64,000 bases of DNA from contig NZ_JARXVF010000001.1 in NCBI RefSeq assembly GCF_029892515.1, positions 930,001-994,000 on the forward strand, read 5' to 3'. The number at the start of each line of letters is the position of its first letter. The first letter of the stretch is position 1. Below the pieces are notes generated by a model, which did no database searches, was not told the origin of the DNA, and saw only the letters and a program-made list of their open reading frames with translations. Positions 37,028-45,747 of this stretch are shown here, in pieces. Origin of the DNA: Pseudaminobacter soli (ex Li et al. 2025) (lineage in GTDB: Bacteria > Pseudomonadota > Alphaproteobacteria > Rhizobiales > Rhizobiaceae). A program made the translations under genes and the position numbers.

Positions 37028-38302
37028 TCAATGCACGGCGGGCAGCGCCACGCCGATCTTGATGACATCGCCCGGCAGCACCGGGGTGTTCTCGTCGGCC
37101 GGCGTTTCGCTGGTCTTGCCGTCCTTTTCACGGACGATGGAATAGGCGATCATCGGGGCCTGGTCGGTCTTCGCGGCGGCCGGACCATGGGAGAGCGCCT
37201 CGCCCATCAGGTCGCGATACATCGCGATCTTGAGGTTCAGCGCCTCGATGTCGCCTTCCGCCTGCTGGCGGTCCTGAGCGACCTGGGCTTCACGGTCGCT
37301 TTGCAGATTGACGGCGTCCTGCTTGGCTTTGCTGATGTCCTGCTTGGCGCGGAGGATAGATGTTTCCATGTCGAGCACCTTGCCTTCAAGCTCGGCGATC
37401 GAACGCTCCAGCGTAAGCACGCGTGAATTCACCACCAGCCCGCGAGTGGCGAGATTGCCGACATCGCCAAGCTCCTTGCGCGACAGCTCTAACTGGCGGT
37501 TCTGGCTGTCGATCTTCTTCTCGAGCGTGCCGACCTCGTTCTGGAGCAGCGACTTGAGGTCTTCCAGGGAAGCGAGCTGCACAGTCAGGCGCTTCTCGCG
37601 CGCATCCTTGAATGCGGTCTCATCGGTGATCAGCTTCTTGCCTGCGTCCGTCTTCTGCAGTTCGGCCGGGAAGTCGATCTCGGCCTTGCCCCCGGCTTCC
37701 GCCAGCAATCTCGCACGGCGCGCCAAGAGCCCGTCGCGCTGGGCGACCATCACATCGTAGTTGCCGCGCGCATTGATGAAGTCGCGCTCGATGCGCAGGC
37801 CGGCATCGGCCGCGCGGCGCAGACCGCCCGCGAGGCTGACCGCCTTCAGGACAGTAAGGTCAGGCGCGAAGGGATAACGCCCCGGAGACTGCACGTCACC
37901 GGACAAGAACACCGGCCGGTATTCGGCAAGCTCGACCGATGCTTCGGGCTTGTCGAGGAGACCAAATTTTTGCTGCAACTCGGTGCCGATAGCGTCCGCG
38001 ATTTCCGCAGTCGTCTTGCCGTTGGCAGGCAACTCGCCAAGGAACGGCAGCGAAATCATGCCGGAGGACCCGACCGCATAGTCTCCGCTCACGGTCGACC
38101 AGTCGCGCACCGCACCCTCCGCCGTGCGCCATTCGACCACGCGGATGCGCAGGCGATCCATGGTGCCTAGGCGGTAGTCATCGGCCCGCGCGAGCGCGGG
38201 GGAAAGCAGCGCGCTGCACGCCATCGAGAGGGCAAGCCCTGCCACGGAAAAACGGATGCCGGCGGGCTTTCGGGGCGTGGCTATTCTGGTCTGTCTGGTC
38301 AA
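37028..38302 (-). CDS. exoF: Outer-membrane polysaccharide export protein, ExoF-like
   Basis: 424 aa from the TTG at 38302, which has AGGA upstream and gives a normal signal peptide (cut after ALARA); a TTG at 38353 just after exoY has no clear ribosome site. Poly_export domain at ~35-120 (DYRLGTMDRLRIRVVEWR), then a SLBB-like VFLSGDVQSPGRYPF, and a long coiled-coil C-terminal half (about 215-370: ELQKTDAGKK, LEKKIDSQNRQLEL, LKIAMYRDLM). Helps export the polymer with ExoP and ExoQ. Length is close to S. meliloti ExoF. Confidence 0.9.
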   Translation of the reverse strand: MTRQTRIATPRKPAGIRFSVAGLALSMACSALLSPALARADDYRLGTMDRLRIRVVEWRTAEGAVRDWSTVSGDYAVGSSGMISLPFLGELPANGKTTAEIADAIGTELQQKFGLLDKPEASVELAEYRPVFLSGDVQSPGRYPFAPDLTVLKAVSLAGGLRRAADAGLRIERDFINARGNYDVMVAQRDGLLARRARLLAEAGGKAEIDFPAELQKTDAGKKLITDETAFKDAREKRLTVQLASLEDLKSLLQNEVGTLEKKIDSQNRQLELSRKELGDVGNLATRGLVVNSRVLTLERSIAELEGKVLDMETSILRAKQDISKAKQDAVNLQSDREAQVAQDRQQAEGDIEALNLKIAMYRDLMGEALSHGPAAAKTDQAPMIAYSIVREKDGKTSETPADENTPVLPGDVIKIGVALPAVH

Positions 38303-38355
38303 ATGGAATGTTCCTGGCTGCGTTTCGGTCGATTGCGGCAACGGATGTCGCAAAC

Positions 38356-39036
38356 TCAGTAGCTGCCGCGCGACGCCAGCACCGCCGGCACGGTCTTGGC
38401 GATGATCTTGAGATCGAAGGCGAAGGACCAGTTCTCGACATAGTGCCGGTCGAAGGCGACGCGGGCATTGTAGGAGACGTCATTGCGGCCGCTGACTTGC
38501 CAGAGGCCGGTGAGCCCTGGCCGCGTCGACAGATAGTAGTCGGCGGCTGGGCCGTAGAGTTCGAGTTCGTCCTGAACCACGGGACGAGGTCCGACGATGC
38601 TCATCTCACCGCGCAGGATGTTCAACAGTTGCGGCAGCTCATCGAGGCTGAGCTTGCGCAGCACGGAGCCGACGCGGGTAATGCGCGGATCGTCCTGCAG
38701 CTTGCGGGTGGCCTCCCACTCCTCGCGCATATGCGGATTGCGTGCCAGGTAATCGCCCAGAACCTGGTCGCCATTTTCGACCATGGTGCGAAATTTCAGG
38801 CATCGGAAGATCTTGCCGTCGCGGCCGATTCGGCGATGCCCGTAGACGATGCTGCCACCGTCGGAAGCCTTCACCAACGCCGCCAGCATCATGAGCAACG
38901 GGCTCAACAGCAAGAGCCCTGCCGAAGCGCCGACAATGTCAAAGCCGCGCTTTATGGCGCCGCCGATCGGTGGCTGTTCCTTGCTTCGTGGCCTGGACCG
39001 AACGGACAAACTGGCCAGCTTGGCAGCGTTTTTCAT
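38356..39036 (-). CDS. exoY: Undecaprenyl-phosphate galactose phosphotransferase, ExoY-like
   Basis: 226 aa from ATG 39036 (GGAG upstream), close to the usual ExoY length; the longer frame to 39141 is not supported. Membrane segment at ~33-55 ([20 protein letters not shown]), then the catalytic half shared with all polyisoprenyl-phosphate sugar transferases: [19 protein letters not shown]-type core [24 protein letters not shown], and [10 protein letters not shown]. Moves galactose-1-phosphate onto the lipid carrier and so starts each succinoglycan unit. First gene of exoYFQZ; divergent from exoX. Confidence 0.95.
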   Translation of the reverse strand: MKNAAKLASLSVRSRPRSKEQPPIGGAIKRGFDIVGASAGLLLLSPLLMMLAALVKASDGGSIVYGHRRIGRDGKIFRCLKFRTMVENGDQVLGDYLARNPHMREEWEATRKLQDDPRITRVGSVLRKLSLDELPQLLNILRGEMSIVGPRPVVQDELELYGPAADYYLSTRPGLTGLWQVSGRNDVSYNARVAFDRHYVENWSFAFDLKIIAKTVPAVLASRGSY

Positions 39037-39660
39037 ATGGCAGCTCCGGGTAAAAATGGCTTGGGCGAAATAGGATGCCGCACTGCAACACGACGTCGGC
39101 TGGCCCGGAGATAAGCCAAGTCTGTGATCGAATTCAGACAATTCGAAATTATCTGATCATATTTTGTAACCGCCGATTACAATAAACGATGCGCGCGATA
39201 ACATATTCTGTCGAACGCCCGATAAATTTTATCGCATACGCATCATTATCCGTAACGAAGTTTTATATTTCCCGAAAAACTCAAGTTTCAGCCCAAAATC
39301 AATCATAGTTATTCTGAATATATATTTAGATATATAAAATTTAAACTAAATTGCGCCAAAGGTGATCGAGCACACAGATCGCGGCATCGGAGTCGTCGTG
39401 CGGAAGAATTTTCACGAAGATTCAAGCGATCCGATCATCCACGGAGTCGAAAATGAAACGGCCTGCCATGTTGCGGCTCGTTTTGCGGTCCAATATAGAC
39501 GCAGTGTACGCGTCTTTGGGACGGCAGCTGCCCTTCGAAAGAATTCGAAGACTAGGCGGGCAACGGTAGCTGCACACAGTCTGCGCGTACTTGGGCGGAA
39601 GGCGACCGGGTATGATTTTTTGCGCACGAATGCGCGTGAATTGCATGAGGACATAGGGCT
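39037..39660. promoter_or_regulatory. 624 bp AT-rich control region between exoY and exoX
   Basis: No gene. The left half (39140-39360) is strongly AT-rich in contrast to both neighbours. Palindromes: TTGTAA-N7-TTACAA at 39164-39182; CGATAAA-T-TTTATCG at 39220-39234; and TATATA-TTTAGA-TATATA near 39320-39340. These are the best candidates for binding of regulators of the exo system (in S. meliloti exoY is controlled by MucR, ChvI and others). Which factor binds here is unknown. Confidence 0.7.
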
Positions 39661-39933
39661 ATGTCCTTCGTGCTGTTTTTTCGCGGCCTTATCGGGGTGC
39701 TGGTGGCATTCGCGATAACGACCTACATCGCCACCCACTCGCTGTGGACAACGTTCATCCAGACCGTCATCTGCGCCGTTCTCCTGCAGATCGGCTATTT
39801 CCTGGCGGTTCTGTTTCTTGTCTGGCGCGAAGGCCGAAAGCCCAAGGATGCTGCAGTCGAGCCCGGATCCGCAAAGGCTACGGGCGATGAGAACCGTCGC
39901 CTGCCTGGCGTGCCGCGCTCGCCTCACCACTAA
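39661..39933 (+). CDS. exoX: Small membrane repressor of exopolysaccharide production, ExoX-like
   Basis: 90 aa with two hydrophobic segments (residues ~4-24, FVLFFRGLIGVLVAFAITTY; ~33-53, VICAVLLQIGYFLAVLFLVW) and a hydrophilic tail. This matches the ExoX/PsiA-type family of small inner-membrane proteins that lower EPS production when abundant, apparently by acting on ExoY after translation. Position next to exoY agrees, as in S. meliloti where exoX and exoY are adjacent. GAGG lies 10 nt before the ATG. Followed by exoU after 82 bp. Confidence 0.8.
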   Translation: MSFVLFFRGLIGVLVAFAITTYIATHSLWTTFIQTVICAVLLQIGYFLAVLFLVWREGRKPKDAAVEPGSAKATGDENRRLPGVPRSPHH

Positions 39934-40015
39934 CTGCCTGTCACATAATCGCCGCCCACTGCTGCCAACGATCCGACTGTGATTCCGCCTCAGGCGGATG
40001 GCAACGGAGAGGCGC

Positions 40016-41023
40016 ATGACATCAGGCCAGGCATCGGTATGCGTAGTGATTGCGGCCAAGAATTCCGCGGGCACGATCGGCCGGGCGATCGGCTCGGCGT
40101 TGCGCGAGCCGCAGGCCAGCGAGGTGGTCGTGGTCGATGACGGCTCGAGCGACGCCACGGCTGAGGTTTCGTTCGGCACTGACGACGGCACCGGCCGGTT
40201 GCGCATCCTGCGCCTGGATACGAACAAAGGCCCGGCATTCGCCCGCAACCACGCCATCGCGAATTCGTCGGCACCGCTGATTGCGATCCTCGACGCCGAC
40301 GATTTTTTTCTCCCCGGCCGCTTTGGGATGCTGCTTGAAGAGGACGATTGGGATTTCGTCGCCGACAACATCGTCTTCATCGACGCGCGCAGCGCGGACA
40401 TGTCGCCCGAGGTGGCAGCCTTCGCGCCCGAGCCGGGCTTCCTCGACCTGGCAGCCTTTGTCGAAGGCAATATCTCCCGGCGCGGTGCATCGCGCGGCGA
40501 AATCGGTTTTTTGAAGCCGGTCATGCGGCGCGGCTTTCTCGATAGGCATGGCCTTCGCTATCGCGAGGAACTGCGCCTCGGCGAAGACTATGATCTCTAC
40601 GCGCGGGCCTTGGCGCGCGGCGCGCGCTACAAGGTGGTGCACAGTTGCGGCTATGGCGCTGTGGTGCGACACGATTCCTTGAGCGGCCAGCACCGGACGC
40701 TCGACCTCAAACGCCTCTACGAAGCAGACCGGGCGATACTTGCAGCCGGCGACCTGGCTGAGCATGCGCGGCGCGCGCTTGATAGCCACGAACGCCACAT
40801 TCGCGGCCGCTTCGAACTGCGGCGCTTTCTGGACGAAAAGCGGGAACTTGGCCTGGCGCGGGCAGGCCTGCGCGCGCTGACCCGGCCCGCCGCACTGCCC
40901 GCCATCGTCGGCGGCGTCGCAGGCGACAAGCTCGACGCCTTCAAGTCGCGGAAGCGGACGACGGAGAGCGGACCTGCTGCCCCCCGCTATCTTTTATCCG
41001 CCCGCCCCGCCGCTCAAAGATAG
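40016..41023 (+). CDS. exoU: Succinoglycan glycosyltransferase, ExoU-like (GT2)
   Basis: 335 aa from the ATG at 40016 (CGGAGAGG upstream). GT-A fold: VCVVIAAKNSAGTIGRAIGS, VVVVDDGSSDAT, AILDADDFFLPG with the metal-binding DADD, and LRLGEDYDLYARAL toward the end. In S. meliloti ExoU adds the sixth sugar (beta-1,6-glucose). It shares with the exoO product the unusual KPV/I...RY.E.LR(L/I)GEDY pattern; both enzymes make beta-1,6 bonds in S. meliloti. Tail overlaps the opposing exoV by 10 bp. exoU versus exoO naming rests on gene order and length. Confidence 0.82.
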   Translation: MTSGQASVCVVIAAKNSAGTIGRAIGSALREPQASEVVVVDDGSSDATAEVSFGTDDGTGRLRILRLDTNKGPAFARNHAIANSSAPLIAILDADDFFLPGRFGMLLEEDDWDFVADNIVFIDARSADMSPEVAAFAPEPGFLDLAAFVEGNISRRGASRGEIGFLKPVMRRGFLDRHGLRYREELRLGEDYDLYARALARGARYKVVHSCGYGAVVRHDSLSGQHRTLDLKRLYEADRAILAAGDLAEHARRALDSHERHIRGRFELRRFLDEKRELGLARAGLRALTRPAALPAIVGGVAGDKLDAFKSRKRTTESGPAAPRYLLSARPAAQR

Positions 41024-41964
41024 TCGCGGCGAATTCCGTCGAGCACCTCGCGGAACCGCTCCTTGCGCTCGGCAAGCGCGGCATCCGAGCTCAGTTGCGG
41101 CTTTGCCCGGCGCGCCTGCCACAGCGCCAGCGTGGAAGGCATGGCCAGCGCTTGCTTGGCGAGACCGCGCAGGCTAGAGCGGGAGGGTTCGGCCCGCGTC
41201 ATCACCAGGCTCTCGTCGAACTCGCGGCTGTTCGGGTTCTCGTTTTCCTGAGCCCTGCCTTCGAACTCCATGCCCCAGAAGCGGGCGCCCTTGGTGATGG
41301 CCTCGGCACGCGAGGAGATGGGCACATGACGCGGGCTGTAGGTGACGCCAAGGCTTGTCGCCCAGTCCTGCCACTTGAAGCTGTTGATCGAGCGCGACGT
41401 GCTGACCGCCACCCATGGCACGCGAAAGGCATCGGCGAGGATTGCGGCATGCATGGACTCGGCCACCACCAGATCAGCCTGCGCGATGGCGCGAATGACG
41501 GACTTCGCCTCGCCGCAGGGGTCGACATAGCCAAGCCCGGCCGTCTTGCAGACGACCGGCCACAGACCGCCGACGGTCGATTCCCAATGCGGAACGAAGA
41601 TCGCGCCGCCGGTCTTCGGCAGGTTCCGGAATTCCGGCATCTCGGCCACCATCACGGCCGGATCGATGACGCCGAGATCAGTATGGAGGCCGAGCTTGCC
41701 GGCCGTCAGTGGGCCGCGCACGCAGCGGACGTCCCATTCGGCCGCATCGGAGAAATCGGGGAGCGAGCCGTAGCCGAAGCCGCTTCCGACCACGAGTTTT
41801 TTTACGCCGCCCGGCAGCAGCGCGCGGTTCAGCACGGTGCCGACGCCGACCAGAAGCACATCGGGGTGAACGTCCCGAAAGCCGGGCAGCAGAAAATCCC
41901 AGAGCCAGAGGTTGAGGTCGTCACCGAAATTGCCGTGGGCAGATTCCCAATAGAATGGATGCAT
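41014..41964 (-). CDS. exoV: Succinoglycan ketal-pyruvyl transferase, ExoV-like
   Basis: 316 aa polysaccharide pyruvyl transferase. Starts MHPFYWESAHGNFGDDLNLW, with the family motif GNFGDDLN. Then VGVGTVLN, CVRGPLTAGKLG, and VAESMHAAILADAFRVPWVA with the conserved His. ExoV adds the pyruvate ketal to the terminal glucose of the repeat unit, using phosphoenolpyruvate. AGGAG precedes the ATG. It follows exoW by 12 bp, forming the exoWV pair on the minus strand. Confidence 0.92.
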   Translation of the reverse strand: MHPFYWESAHGNFGDDLNLWLWDFLLPGFRDVHPDVLLVGVGTVLNRALLPGGVKKLVVGSGFGYGSLPDFSDAAEWDVRCVRGPLTAGKLGLHTDLGVIDPAVMVAEMPEFRNLPKTGGAIFVPHWESTVGGLWPVVCKTAGLGYVDPCGEAKSVIRAIAQADLVVAESMHAAILADAFRVPWVAVSTSRSINSFKWQDWATSLGVTYSPRHVPISSRAEAITKGARFWGMEFEGRAQENENPNSREFDESLVMTRAEPSRSSLRGLAKQALAMPSTLALWQARRAKPQLSSDAALAERKERFREVLDGIRRDYL

Positions 41965-41976
41965 GGGGCGGCTCTC

Positions 41977-42936
41977 CTATTTGGCGATCTTGGCAACTGC
42001 GAGTTCGAGCGCGTTGCGCAATATGCGCGGGTCACGCCAGGCCCATTGCGCAAGCAGGCGCAGTTGCGGCGCCTTGCGCCGCTTCACCAGCCGCGCCTGC
42101 CCCCAGAGAGCCTGGTTGCGGGCGGTCTGCTTGTAGGAATGGATCGAGGCCAGGTCCGCCGGCCCATGGGCAAACCTGCTTTCGAGCCGGTCGAGCGCAA
42201 CCCAGGTGTTGAACTGCTGCTTGAGGAACTGCGGCGAGTCCGAATCCATGCCGTGGAAGATGTTGATCCCCTCGCCCCGCGTCGCGCCGACGCTTTCGCT
42301 GAGCACCGTGCGGCGGGCGGCACGCACGCAGTCGTAGAAGAACAGAACGTCTTCGGCCGCCAGGCGCAGCGAGGCCTCGAAGCGGATGTTGCGGAACAGG
42401 TTCTTGCCGATGACCATGCAGGACAGATGCATGAAGCTCCAGTTCTTCAGCATCACGCCGGCGAGGTCGGGGACTTCGACAATCGGCGGATCATCCGACA
42501 GCCGGTTGAGCGTCGTGATGTCGGCGAGATCGGAAACGCCGAAGTGGTAATAGAAGGCCTCGCTGCCCGCGATCGAGGCCCAGTAACAGTCGGCATCAAA
42601 AAGTGACAGGCCGCCCACAGCATTCTTCAGATGGTCGGGGGTCCACACGTCGTCGGAATCGAGAAAGGCGGCAAAGGCACTGTTAGCCGGAACATGATCG
42701 AGCCCCGTGTTACGCGCCCCGCCAGGGCCGGCATTCTCTTGTTTTATAACGGTTATTCGCGCCCGTTCTTCCAATGAAAGCCCGTCGAGATCGGCTTCGA
42801 CTGGCAACGGCGAGGCGTCGTCCACGACGATGACGTCATAATCTGCATGGCTCTGGGCGAACACGGATTTCAGCGCGCGGCGCAGGATTCCGGGCTCTCG
42901 CTGGTAGTGTGGAATGATGGCAGTGCACTTCGTCAT
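41977..42936 (-). CDS. exoW: Succinoglycan glycosyltransferase, ExoW-like (GT2)
   Basis: 319 aa, close to the S. meliloti ExoW length. GT-A fold: TAIIPHYQREPGILRRALKS, VIVVDDASPLP, GPGGARNTGLD and AFLDSDDVWTPDH with the DxDD metal site. ExoW adds the seventh sugar (beta-1,3-glucose) to which pyruvate is later attached by ExoV; the two genes are adjacent and colinear here. Starts at 42936, divergent from exoT (131 bp apart). Confidence 0.88.
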   Translation of the reverse strand: MTKCTAIIPHYQREPGILRRALKSVFAQSHADYDVIVVDDASPLPVEADLDGLSLEERARITVIKQENAGPGGARNTGLDHVPANSAFAAFLDSDDVWTPDHLKNAVGGLSLFDADCYWASIAGSEAFYYHFGVSDLADITTLNRLSDDPPIVEVPDLAGVMLKNWSFMHLSCMVIGKNLFRNIRFEASLRLAAEDVLFFYDCVRAARRTVLSESVGATRGEGINIFHGMDSDSPQFLKQQFNTWVALDRLESRFAHGPADLASIHSYKQTARNQALWGQARLVKRRKAPQLRLLAQWAWRDPRILRNALELAVAKIAK

Positions 42937-43067
42937 TTTTCTGCGCCTTAAAAAATCCAGGGAGGCCCGCAGGCTATCGAGGTCTCGACCGGCTTGCGAT
43001 TCGATGGCCCGAAAACCGGGCTCGTTGACGATGCAGCCCTTTACGCAATGACAAACGGGGCTCGTTC

Positions 43068-44552
43068 ATGGCGCCAGCAATTAACCTGAAGACTGTGACA
43101 AACAATGTTGGCTGGAGCGTCCTTTCGAAGACCAGCACATTCGGGCTGAAATTTGTCACTGTCCCGATCCTGGCCCGCATCCTCACCCCGCAGGAGTTCG
43201 GCGTGGTGGCGGTCGCACAGACCGTGGTGATGTTCCTGACCATGATCGGCAGCGCCGGGCTTGCCACCTCCTTGGTGCTCCAGAAGGAGGAGGACATGGA
43301 GACTGTCCATTCGGTTTTCTGGGCCAACCTTCTGATGGCGACCGTGATGGGCGCCGTGCTCTACCTATGGGCGGAACCGTTCGCCGGACTGCTCGGCGCG
43401 CCGGACGCGGCCTATCTGCTCCGCATCATGGCGCTGCTGATCCCCATCCAGCTCTGCGGTGACGTGGCCTATTCGCTGCTTGCCCGCCGCATGGCATTCG
43501 ACAAGGACGCCGCCTGGAGCGTGGTTTCCGAATCCGTGGGCGCTGTGGTGGCCCTTGGCCTCGCTCTGCTTGGCTGGGGCGTGTGGGCTCTGGTGGCGCA
43601 GCTCTTTTCTTCTGCCCTGGTGAGGCTTGGTGGGCTCTTTTACGCAACCGGCTACAGGCCGAGCTTGTCGGCTTCGCCGCGCAAGATTGCGGGGCTGACG
43701 AAGTACAGCCTGGGCATCACCGGGTCGGAAATCTTCAATTTCATCACCTTCCAGTCGCCGCTGGTGGTGGTGTCGCGCCATCTCGGCCTGACAGACGCAG
43801 GCGCCTATTCGGCCGCCAACCGTTTTTCCAGCATTCCGAACCAGGTCGTGCTTTCGGCATTGATGGGGGTGCTGTTCCCCGTTTTCAGCCACATGCATGG
43901 CGAGCAGGAGCGCCGCTCCAATGCGCTGATGCTGAGCACGCAGGTGTGCACCGTTTTCCTCGCGCCGATGATGTTCGGCATCTGGGCAATTGCCGAGCCG
44001 GCCATGCTGGTGATCTTCGGAAAGCAATGGGCCTATGCCTGGCCGGTGCTCGGCCTGCTGGCCCTTTCGAAGGGCATCATGTCGCCCTGCAGCACCTTCA
44101 TTCCCTATCTGAAGGGTGCGGGCCGCAGCAACGTGCTCTGGTGGGTGGCTGTGATACGCGCGGCATTGGTTTATGGCGCGGTGAGCTATGGCGCGGCGAC
44201 CGACGGCCTGGTGGCGGCAATGGTGTGGCTGTGCGTGGCCAATGCCGTGACGCTGGCGTTCTATTCCTGGGCGGTGTTCCGCACCGACGGCACGGCTTTC
44301 CTCTCCGGCTTCTACGTGACCAGCCGGCCGATGATCACGGCGGCAATCATGGCGGTGGCAGTGCGCTTCCTGCTCGACCAGATCAAGGACACAGTGCCGA
44401 ATGCGGCCTGGCAACTGGTGATCGGCAGCGTTGCCGGTGCGATCATCTACGGGCTTCTGGTGCTGCTGACCGAGCGCGCACTTTTGCGCAAGCTGCTGCG
44501 GCTGGTGAAAGAACGCCGTGCTCCGCAGGCAGCCGCCGAGGCAAACGGCTGA
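43068..44552 (+). CDS. exoT: Exopolysaccharide lipid-linked unit flippase, ExoT-like (Wzx/PST type)
   Basis: 494 aa membrane protein with about 12-14 hydrophobic segments and the polysaccharide-transport N-terminus (NNVGWSVLSKTSTFGLKFV). Related to Wzx flippases that move the finished lipid-linked oligosaccharide across the inner membrane; in S. meliloti ExoT is associated with release of low-molecular-weight succinoglycan. Length equals the family norm. Starts divergently from exoWV. No exoI follows; 358 bp of non-coding DNA separates it from exoK. Confidence 0.88.
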   Translation: MAPAINLKTVTNNVGWSVLSKTSTFGLKFVTVPILARILTPQEFGVVAVAQTVVMFLTMIGSAGLATSLVLQKEEDMETVHSVFWANLLMATVMGAVLYLWAEPFAGLLGAPDAAYLLRIMALLIPIQLCGDVAYSLLARRMAFDKDAAWSVVSESVGAVVALGLALLGWGVWALVAQLFSSALVRLGGLFYATGYRPSLSASPRKIAGLTKYSLGITGSEIFNFITFQSPLVVVSRHLGLTDAGAYSAANRFSSIPNQVVLSALMGVLFPVFSHMHGEQERRSNALMLSTQVCTVFLAPMMFGIWAIAEPAMLVIFGKQWAYAWPVLGLLALSKGIMSPCSTFIPYLKGAGRSNVLWWVAVIRAALVYGAVSYGAATDGLVAAMVWLCVANAVTLAFYSWAVFRTDGTAFLSGFYVTSRPMITAAIMAVAVRFLLDQIKDTVPNAAWQLVIGSVAGAIIYGLLVLLTERALLRKLLRLVKERRAPQAAAEANG

Positions 44553-44910
44553 GCACCGTTTGCCACAATTCAGTCATCGGCGGCCGCGTCCCGGCTTCCG
44601 GACTCGACCTGGAGAAGTCGGCCATGGGAACTGTTCCTGGCCGGCCTCGACAGCCAGAGCGCTTTCGTGACCGATTTGCGGGACCGGATCGACGCGTTTT
44701 CCGCAAAAACACGGAGGCCAGAGGCCCGGTCGGCTAAGCGACCTCGCGGCCGGATTAACGAGCGCTTACAAAATGTTACCCGTGACGACTGGGGATTTCC
44801 GGCGGGCGTCACATTCTCATCTCCACCCTGTCCTAAGTGCAATGCAGCATTCTAGTTGATTTGGACAGGCGGCACCGGTTTTCAGCCGCCACAGCAGACA
44901 GGGAGACCCC
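44553..44910. other. 358 bp gap between exoT and exoK
   Basis: No gene was recognised. One frame stays open from about 44616 to 44855 but lacks a ribosome site and family resemblance. Because exoT and exoKLAMONP are on the same strand, this gap probably holds the promoter of the exoK operon: the segment 44766-44870 has AT-richer parts (TTACAAAATGTTACC; TTCTAGTTGATTTGG). No clear terminator after exoT was seen. Confidence 0.5.
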
Positions 44911-45729
44911 GTGATTTCAACCGCGACGGACAAGACCCGAATCGAACCAGCGCTCCTCGCACTGGGACTTGGAACACTGATCCTCTCGTCGTTTGCAAAT
45001 GTGGCGAGCCTGCACGCGCAGCAGGCCACCGGGAAATCCTTCGTCGAGAATTTCGCAGGCCTCGACAAACAGCGCTGGTACATCTCCGACGGCTGGTCGA
45101 ACGGCGACCACCAGAATTGCATCTGGTCGAAGGATCAGATCTCGGTTTCCGGCGGCACGCTGAAACTCGGCTTCGCCAAGCAGAAACTCAAGGACCGCGA
45201 CCATGTCTGCGGTGAAATCCAGACCAATGCGCGTTTCGGCTACGGCACCTTCGAAGTGCGCATGAAGACGGCTGCGGGCTCAGGCCTCAACACCGGCTTC
45301 TTCACTTACATTGGCCCCACGCACGGCCAGCCGCATGACGAGATCGACTTCGAGATCCTCGGCAAGGATCCGTCGAAGGTGCAGCTCAACCAATATGTAA
45401 ATGCCAAGAGCGTGGGCAGCGCAGCCCTGGTGCCCGTGCCGGGCGGTGCCGACAAGGGCTTTCACGACTACGCCTTCGTCTGGGAGAAGAACCGCATCCG
45501 CTGGTATGTCGACGGCAAGCTCGTCGGCGAGGAAAAGGACCCGACGAAAGTTCCGTCCCATCCGTCCAAGATCTACATGAGCCTCTGGGGCAGCGACACG
45601 CTGAAAGACTGGATGGGCGCCTTCGTCGAGCCCAAGGGCCCGATCGCGGCCGAGATCAAGCGCGTCGCCTACACGGCGCCGGGCGAACCCTGCCAATTCC
45701 CTCAATCGGTTGTCTGCACGCTGAAATAG
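44911..45729 (+). CDS. exoK: Secreted endo-1,3-1,4-beta-glycanase, ExoK-like (GH16)
   Basis: 272 aa from a GTG with GGGAGA five nt upstream. Hydrophobic N-terminal signal segment (LLALGLGTLILSSFANVASL, residues ~15-34) and a GH16 domain with the catalytic motif DEIDFEILG (E144, D146, E148). In S. meliloti ExoK cleaves nascent succinoglycan to lower-molecular-weight chains and is exported by a type I system. First gene of a tightly spaced run exoK-L-A-M-O(-N-P). Confidence 0.94.
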   Translation: MISTATDKTRIEPALLALGLGTLILSSFANVASLHAQQATGKSFVENFAGLDKQRWYISDGWSNGDHQNCIWSKDQISVSGGTLKLGFAKQKLKDRDHVCGEIQTNARFGYGTFEVRMKTAAGSGLNTGFFTYIGPTHGQPHDEIDFEILGKDPSKVQLNQYVNAKSVGSAALVPVPGGADKGFHDYAFVWEKNRIRWYVDGKLVGEEKDPTKVPSHPSKIYMSLWGSDTLKDWMGAFVEPKGPIAAEIKRVAYTAPGEPCQFPQSVVCTLK

Positions 45730-45747
45730 CAACGCGGAGTAGCCTCA

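Noticed and set aside
35747-37426. Plus-strand frame of 559 aa opposite exoQ/exoF
   Set aside because: Product is rich in Glu/Arg/His/Gln without a fold; it mirrors GC-rich codons of the true minus-strand genes.
39412-40524. Minus-strand frame of 370 aa across the exoX/exoU start region
   Set aside because: Ser/Arg-rich, covers both exoX and the exoU start antisense, no family.
44616-44855. Open frame between exoT and exoK considered as a small gene (exoI remnant)
   Set aside because: No start with ribosome site and no similarity recognised to nuclease-like ExoI; left as a non-coding gap.
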